From Symbiobacterium thermophilum IAM 14863 (GTDB taxonomy: Bacteria > Bacillota > Sulfobacillia > Symbiobacteriales > Symbiobacteriaceae), in contig NC_006177.1 in assembly GCF_000009905.1 (NCBI RefSeq), forward strand, positions 1,798,001 to 1,862,000: a DNA stretch of 64,000 bases, written 5' to 3'. The translations under genes and the position numbers were made by a program. The notes beneath the pieces were generated by a model, which was not told the origin of the DNA, did not search any database, and saw nothing but the letters and a program-made list of their open reading frames with translations. This document shows, one piece after another, positions 59,850 through 64,000 of the stretch (positions are counted from its first letter, which is position 1; each line of letters opens with the position of its first letter).

Positions 59850-60575
59850 TCACTCCAGCAGCACCACCTGCCCCTCCGTGAAGACGGGCAGGATGGTCAG
59901 GGTGCCCAGCTGGGCGCAGAACAGGAGGTCGTCCTGCATGCCCAGCCTGACCAGGTTCTGTCCGTGGGATGAAAGGTGCAGGAGGTCGGCCAGTCGGCCG
60001 TCGTAGCGGCGGAACAGCTCCCGGGCGACCAGGCCCATGTCGTTGGTCTCCACCGGGCGGTCCGGTCCGGCCATGTACTCCAGGATGGCGCCGGCGCAGA
60101 CGGTGTCCTCCAGCGAGAACTGGTCGTGGGTGCCGGCGCAGCAGATGGCCACGTCCACCTCCAGGCGGGCCAGCTCCCGCCCGACGGCGGGGGCGTTGAG
60201 CAGGCTGGCGATGTACACCCGGTCGGCCCCCGCCGCGCGCCGGATGGCGCGGGTGCCGTTGGTGGTGGTGAAGAGGATCGGCCGCCCTTTGACGCGCGCC
60301 TCGGTGTACTCCAGGGGCGAGTTGTCGCAGTGGAAGCCGGGAATGAGCACCGCCTTGCGCTCACCGCCCAGCAGGAACTGCCGGTCGGGGTTGTCGCGGG
60401 CCACCTGGAAGGCTTCCTCCGGGGAGAGGATGGGAACCACGGTGTCTGCGCCGTTGGCGAGGGCTGTGCAGATGGTGGTCGTCGCCCGCAGGACGTCGAT
60501 GACCACCGCCACACGGCCTGCCAGCTCCTCCGCAGGGGGAATGTTGACCACCGTCGGATACACGTCGGCACGCAT
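59850..60575 (-). CDS. comB: 2-phosphosulfolactate phosphatase family
   Basis: 241 residues of the ComB family, known from coenzyme M synthesis but common in bacteria without it. Conserved V-V-I-D-V-L-R-A-T-T-T-I, G-G-E-R, F-D/H-C-D-N-S-P-L-E, T-T-T-N-G-T-R-A and C-C-A-G-T. ATG 60575 follows GGGAGG; a TATAAT on the minus strand (60607-60612) may be the -10. With no comA or comC nearby, the substrate may be another phosphorylated hydroxy acid. Confidence 0.85.
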   Translation of the reverse strand: MRADVYPTVVNIPPAEELAGRVAVVIDVLRATTTICTALANGADTVVPILSPEEAFQVARDNPDRQFLLGGERKAVLIPGFHCDNSPLEYTEARVKGRPILFTTTNGTRAIRRAAGADRVYIASLLNAPAVGRELARLEVDVAICCAGTHDQFSLEDTVCAGAILEYMAGPDRPVETNDMGLVARELFRRYDGRLADLLHLSSHGQNLVRLGMQDDLLFCAQLGTLTILPVFTEGQVVLLE

Positions 60576-60702
60576 GTTCAGGCCTCCCGTGTAAGCAGTT
60601 AGTCCAATTATACACCCGGTGCGAGGGGCGGGGCCAGTTGGCCCCGGCCGGGTACTGTCCTGCGCCGGGCAGGCATAGCCTCTTCGGGGAGGTGTCCTGC
60701 CG

Positions 60703-61125
60703 ATGCCCCGCTGGGTCCGTTTCCTTTCGTGCACCGTCACCGGCGCGGTGCTCTCTTTCGGCGGCGTCCTGCTGGCGGCAGTTGCTGCGGAGCGGCCGCC
60801 GGGATTCTGGCGTGCGCTGCAGGCCTTCGCCGTCACCCCGGGATTCTGGGCGCTGGCGCTGCTTTTCTGCCTGCTGGCGGCGGGAGCCGTCGCCGCTGCG
60901 CGGGCGCTGGTCTCCCTCTACGGCCTGCCGCCGGCGGCCGCGGGCGCCCTGGGCGGTGCGGTGCTGGCGACCTGCTACCTGGCGGCCCTGGTGTCCCGCC
61001 ACCTGGACGCGTGGGGAGGCTGGGAGGGGACCCTGCCACGTCTGTGGCCCGCGGCCCTGTGGATAGCCCTGCCTTTCGCCGCGTCCGGCGCCGCGTCCGG
61101 CTGGCTCTGGGAGCGGCTCGACTGA
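60703..61125 (+). CDS. Multi-pass membrane protein of unknown function
   Basis: 140 residues with four predicted helices, low in charge and rich in Ala/Leu. GGGAGGTG precedes ATG 60703. It lies 85 bases before dinG and may be cotranscribed. No family recognised. Confidence 0.6.
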   Translation: MPRWVRFLSCTVTGAVLSFGGVLLAAVAAERPPGFWRALQAFAVTPGFWALALLFCLLAAGAVAAARALVSLYGLPPAAAGALGGAVLATCYLAALVSRHLDAWGGWEGTLPRLWPAALWIALPFAASGAASGWLWERLD

Positions 61126-61209
61126 GCGCCCAGCCGCAGAGGAGTTGTGCCGGGCCAACTCGAAACACTAGGGGATGGGTACGCGTGAAGAAAGGGGGGT
61201 ACAGCCCGC

Positions 61210-64000
61210 ATGGGGCTGCGCTCCTTCGTCGCGATAGACGTGGAAACCACCGGAACCTCGCCCGAGCACGACCGCCTCATCGAAGTGGCGGCCGTCCGCT
61301 TTGAAGACGGCCGCGAGATCGGCTGCTTTTCGCGCCTGATCGATCCGGGCTGTCCGGTCCCCCAGCGCATCCAGCACCTGACCGGAATTCACCCGGCCAT
61401 GCTGGCCGGCAAGCCCCGCATCGAGGAGGTCGTGCCGGATCTGGCCTCCTTCCTCGGGGACCTCCCGCTGGTCGCGCACAACGCCCCGTTCGACGTGGCG
61501 TTCCTGCAGGCGGCGTTCGCGCGCGCCGGCCGGAGCCTGCCCAACTGGAGTTACGACACCGCGGAGCTCGCCCGCGTCGCCCTGCCGCTGGCACGCAATC
61601 ACCGGCTGGCGACGCTGGCCGAGCTGCTCGGGCTGCCCCTGGAGCACCACCACCGGGCCGAGGACGACGCCAGGGCCTGCGGCCGGCTGTTCCTCCGGCT
61701 GCTGGAGCGGCTGGCGTCCATGGACATGGGCCTGCTGCAGTTCGTGCTGGCGGTGGGCGAGCCCGCCGGCTGGTCGCTGTCGCCGCTTTTCCGGGCCGAA
61801 CTCGAGGCGCGCGAGGCCCGCGGCGAGAAACCCCGGCCGATCACCGAGTGGATCCGTCCCCATCCGGGCCCCCTGCACCGCCCCGATCCGGAACCCGAGC
61901 CGGTGGAGCCGGGGCCGATCGATCCCGCCCTGGTGCTCTCCGTCCTCGGCAGCGGCGGCGCGATCAGCGAGGCCATTGCCCACTATGAACACCGGCCGCA
62001 GCAGCTGGAGCTGGCGGAGGCCGTCACCCGCTCCTTCAACGACGGTGCGCACCTGCTGATGGAGGCCGGCACCGGGACCGGCAAGTCCCTGGCCTACCTG
62101 GTGCCGGCCTTTGCGTGGGCCCGGGCCAACGGGGAGAAGGTCGCCATCTCCACCCACACGATCACCCTGCAGGAGCAACTGTGGGAGAAGGACATCCCCT
62201 TCCTGCAGTCGGCCCTGGCCGGCACGCCGCTGGAGGGGGTGGAGGCGGCCCTGGTGAAGGGCAGGAGCAACTACATCTGCCTGCGCAAGTGGGAGGAGGC
62301 GGCCGTGGGCGCCGACTTCCTCACCTCCCCGGAGGAGCGGCGCTTCCTGATCCGCCTGGCCGCCTGGCTGGCGGAGACCGAGACCGGCGACCGGTCGGAA
62401 CTGAACCTGTCAGGCGAGGAGGAGCGGTTCTGGCGCACCGTGCAGTCGGAGACCGAGACGTGCCTCGGCCCCAAGTGCAAGTGGTTCCGGAGCCACTGCT
62501 TCGCCTTCCGGGCGCGCCGGCGGGCCCGGGATGCCCAGGTGCTGGTCCTCAACCACGCCCTGCTCTTCGCCGACATCGCAGCCGGCAACCAGGTCCTGCC
62601 GCCGTTCCGCCACCTGATCATCGACGAGGCCCACCACCTGGAGGCGGTGGCGACGCAGAACCTCGGCGTCAACCTCGAGAGCTGGGACATCACCGGCGCC
62701 CTGCTGCTTCTGTACCGGGCGCCGGGACAGGGGCTCCTGCCGCAGCTCCGGCGCCGCCTCGGCCGGGGCGAGGCGATCCCCGCCAGGCCGCCCGTCGGCC
62801 TGCCCAGCGAGGACCTCATCGACAAGCTGGTGGGGCTCGTCCAGCACTGCCGGGCGGCCACCGACGAGCTGTTCCGGCTGTGCGCCGACCTGGTGGAGGC
62901 GCGCGGCCGGTCGGAGGAGGAGGGCGGCGCCCGGGCGCTGCGGCTGACCGACGCCGTGCGCACCGGGCCGCTCTGGGAGGCGCTGGAGCAGGCCCGCGCC
63001 AACGCCGTGCACCGGCTGCGCACGTTGGCAGCCGGCCTGGCGCTCCTGGCCGAGGCGCTGGAGCTGCAGGACCCGCCGCTGGCTGACGCCGACGCGCTGT
63101 TGGTTGACATCCAGAAGCAGAATGGTATTCTTATTCAAAGTACGAAAGCGATCGACCGTGTGCTTCTGGAACCCGCGGAGGGCGAAGTGACCTGGATCGA
63201 ATCCGCCCAGCGGGGGGACCGGCTCCGAGTGGCGCTGCGCGCCGCGCCCATCAACGTGGGCGACATCCTGCGGGCCGATCTGTTCGGCCGGATGCGGTCG
63301 GTCATCATGACCTCGGCGACGCTGACCGTGGGCGAAAGTTTCGCTCACCTGAAGGAGCGGCTGGGCCTCAGCCGCCTGCCGCCGGACCGGTTGCGGGAGG
63401 GCGTCCTCTCGTCGCCCTTCGCTTACCGGGAGCAGGCGCTGCTGCTGGTGCCCGAGGACCTTCCCAACCCGAAGGAGGGCGACTTCACCCAGGCTGCGGT
63501 GGACTTCCTGCGGCGGTTCCTCATCCAGGCCGGCGGACGCACCCTGGTGCTGTTCACCAGCCACCGGCAGCTGCGGCAGGTCTACCAGGCGCTGAAGGAC
63601 GACCTGGAGGCGGAGGGGCTCCTGCTCCTGGGGCAGGGGCTCGACGGCTCCCGCAGCCGGCTGGTGGCGGAGTTCCGGGCGGGCGAGCGCACGGTGTTGT
63701 TCGGGTCCGCCTCGTTCTGGGAGGGCGTCGACATCCCCGGCGAGGGGCTGTCCGCGGTGGTCATGGTCCGGCTGCCGTTCAACCCGCCGGACGACCCGGT
63801 GATGGAGGCGCGCATTGAGGACCTGGAGCGCCGGGGCCTCTCCAGCTTCGCGCACCTCAGCCTGCCCCAGGCGGTGATCCGCTTCAAGCAGGGATTCGGC
63901 CGGCTCATCCGAACCAGGGGTGACCGCGGGGTCGTCATTGTACTGGACAACCGGCTCTCGCCGAGGGGCAGCCGCTACGGGCTGCAGTTCCTGCGGTCGC
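61210..64000 (+). CDS. dinG: DnaQ-exonuclease/DinG helicase fusion (3' end missing)
   Basis: Open through the window end, 930 residues visible. Residues 1-165 are a DEDD 3'-5' exonuclease (A-I-D-V-E-T-T-G, H-N-A-P-F-D, H-R-A-E-D-D). From about 265 comes an XPD/DinG superfamily 2 helicase: Walker A A-G-T-G-T-G-K-S, I-I-D-E-A-H-H, T-S-A-T-L, F-W-E-G-V-D-I-P-G. Cys357, 418, 423 and 430 fit the four iron-sulfur ligands of XPD/DinG. Bacillus-type DinG has the same fusion. ATG 61210 follows AAGGGGGG. Confidence 0.9.
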   Translation, partial: MGLRSFVAIDVETTGTSPEHDRLIEVAAVRFEDGREIGCFSRLIDPGCPVPQRIQHLTGIHPAMLAGKPRIEEVVPDLASFLGDLPLVAHNAPFDVAFLQAAFARAGRSLPNWSYDTAELARVALPLARNHRLATLAELLGLPLEHHHRAEDDARACGRLFLRLLERLASMDMGLLQFVLAVGEPAGWSLSPLFRAELEAREARGEKPRPITEWIRPHPGPLHRPDPEPEPVEPGPIDPALVLSVLGSGGAISEAIAHYEHRPQQLELAEAVTRSFNDGAHLLMEAGTGTGKSLAYLVPAFAWARANGEKVAISTHTITLQEQLWEKDIPFLQSALAGTPLEGVEAALVKGRSNYICLRKWEEAAVGADFLTSPEERRFLIRLAAWLAETETGDRSELNLSGEEERFWRTVQSETETCLGPKCKWFRSHCFAFRARRRARDAQVLVLNHALLFADIAAGNQVLPPFRHLIIDEAHHLEAVATQNLGVNLESWDITGALLLLYRAPGQGLLPQLRRRLGRGEAIPARPPVGLPSEDLIDKLVGLVQHCRAATDELFRLCADLVEARGRSEEEGGARALRLTDAVRTGPLWEALEQARANAVHRLRTLAAGLALLAEALELQDPPLADADALLVDIQKQNGILIQSTKAIDRVLLEPAEGEVTWIESAQRGDRLRVALRAAPINVGDILRADLFGRMRSVIMTSATLTVGESFAHLKERLGLSRLPPDRLREGVLSSPFAYREQALLLVPEDLPNPKEGDFTQAAVDFLRRFLIQAGGRTLVLFTSHRQLRQVYQALKDDLEAEGLLLLGQGLDGSRSRLVAEFRAGERTVLFGSASFWEGVDIPGEGLSAVVMVRLPFNPPDDPVMEARIEDLERRGLSSFAHLSLPQAVIRFKQGFGRLIRTRGDRGVVIVLDNRLSPRGSRYGLQFLRS

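Noticed and set aside
1-64000. CRISPR arrays, tRNA and rRNA genes, prophage
   Set aside because: No spaced direct repeats, tRNA-like cloverleaf, rRNA segments or phage structural genes were seen on reading both strands.

Overview
The window is very GC-rich DNA with strong GGAGG-type ribosome binding sites, frequent GTG and TTG starts, and dense head-to-tail operons. It carries spoIVA, a ytaF-like sporulation gene, an S-box (SAM-I) riboswitch, and the gene order ypfB-like, cmk, plsC, rpsA, fni, der, plsY, gpsA, spoIVA, ndk, which resembles the cmk to ndk region of endospore-forming Firmicutes. Together these point to a high-GC, thermophile-like spore former of the Clostridia lineage, most like Symbiobacterium; this assignment is inference from gene content and style.

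Layout. Positions 1-1700 hold the 3' end of an ABC substrate-binding protein, a long hairpin, and a truncated IS630-type transposase remnant. Positions 1698-7499 hold a complete seven-subunit mrpABCDEFG cation/proton antiporter operon. Two tandem coiled-coil genes follow on the minus strand (7577-8448). Next come thpR, recA, recX and a ypfB-like gene, then cmk, plsC and rpsA. A group IIC intron (14442-16321) sits exactly behind the rpsA terminator. It is followed by topB, a convergent larA-like gene and fni (to 21220). Positions 21257-25134 hold a frameshifted membrane-anchored protein, an esterase, a small lipoprotein and an unusual glycosyltransferase. Positions 25326-32444 carry a DUF1614-type protein, der, plsY, gpsA, ytaF, an exported protein and spoIVA.

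From 32500 the window turns to metabolism: metX behind an S-box riboswitch, lysC behind a small leader ORF, and a DinB-like gene. A minus-strand operon of M20 peptidases with a DcuC-type carrier (36270-40062) and cydAB (40189-42515) follow. Next are ndk, a propeller-LysM protein, and a mtnP, ahcY, TIM-barrel operon (44539-47551). A PAS-GGDEF-EAL protein, a tandem retropepsin-like protein, a glycosyltransferase/acyltransferase pair, mtaD, an ABC exporter with a coupled small ORF, an aldo-keto reductase, an ion channel, a beta-propeller, ylbF, comB, and a DnaQ-DinG helicase running off the end complete the window.

The most interesting inference concerns purine-thioether salvage. The mtnP product has Asn and Gly where adenine-specific MTA phosphorylases have two Asp residues. 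The ahcY product carries Glu and Lys at adenine-contacting positions. An MTA/SAH deaminase (mtaD) lies 6 kb away. Together they look like a deamination-first route (MTA to methylthioinosine, SAH to S-inosylhomocysteine), as known from methanogens, next to a SAM-riboswitch-controlled methionine gene.
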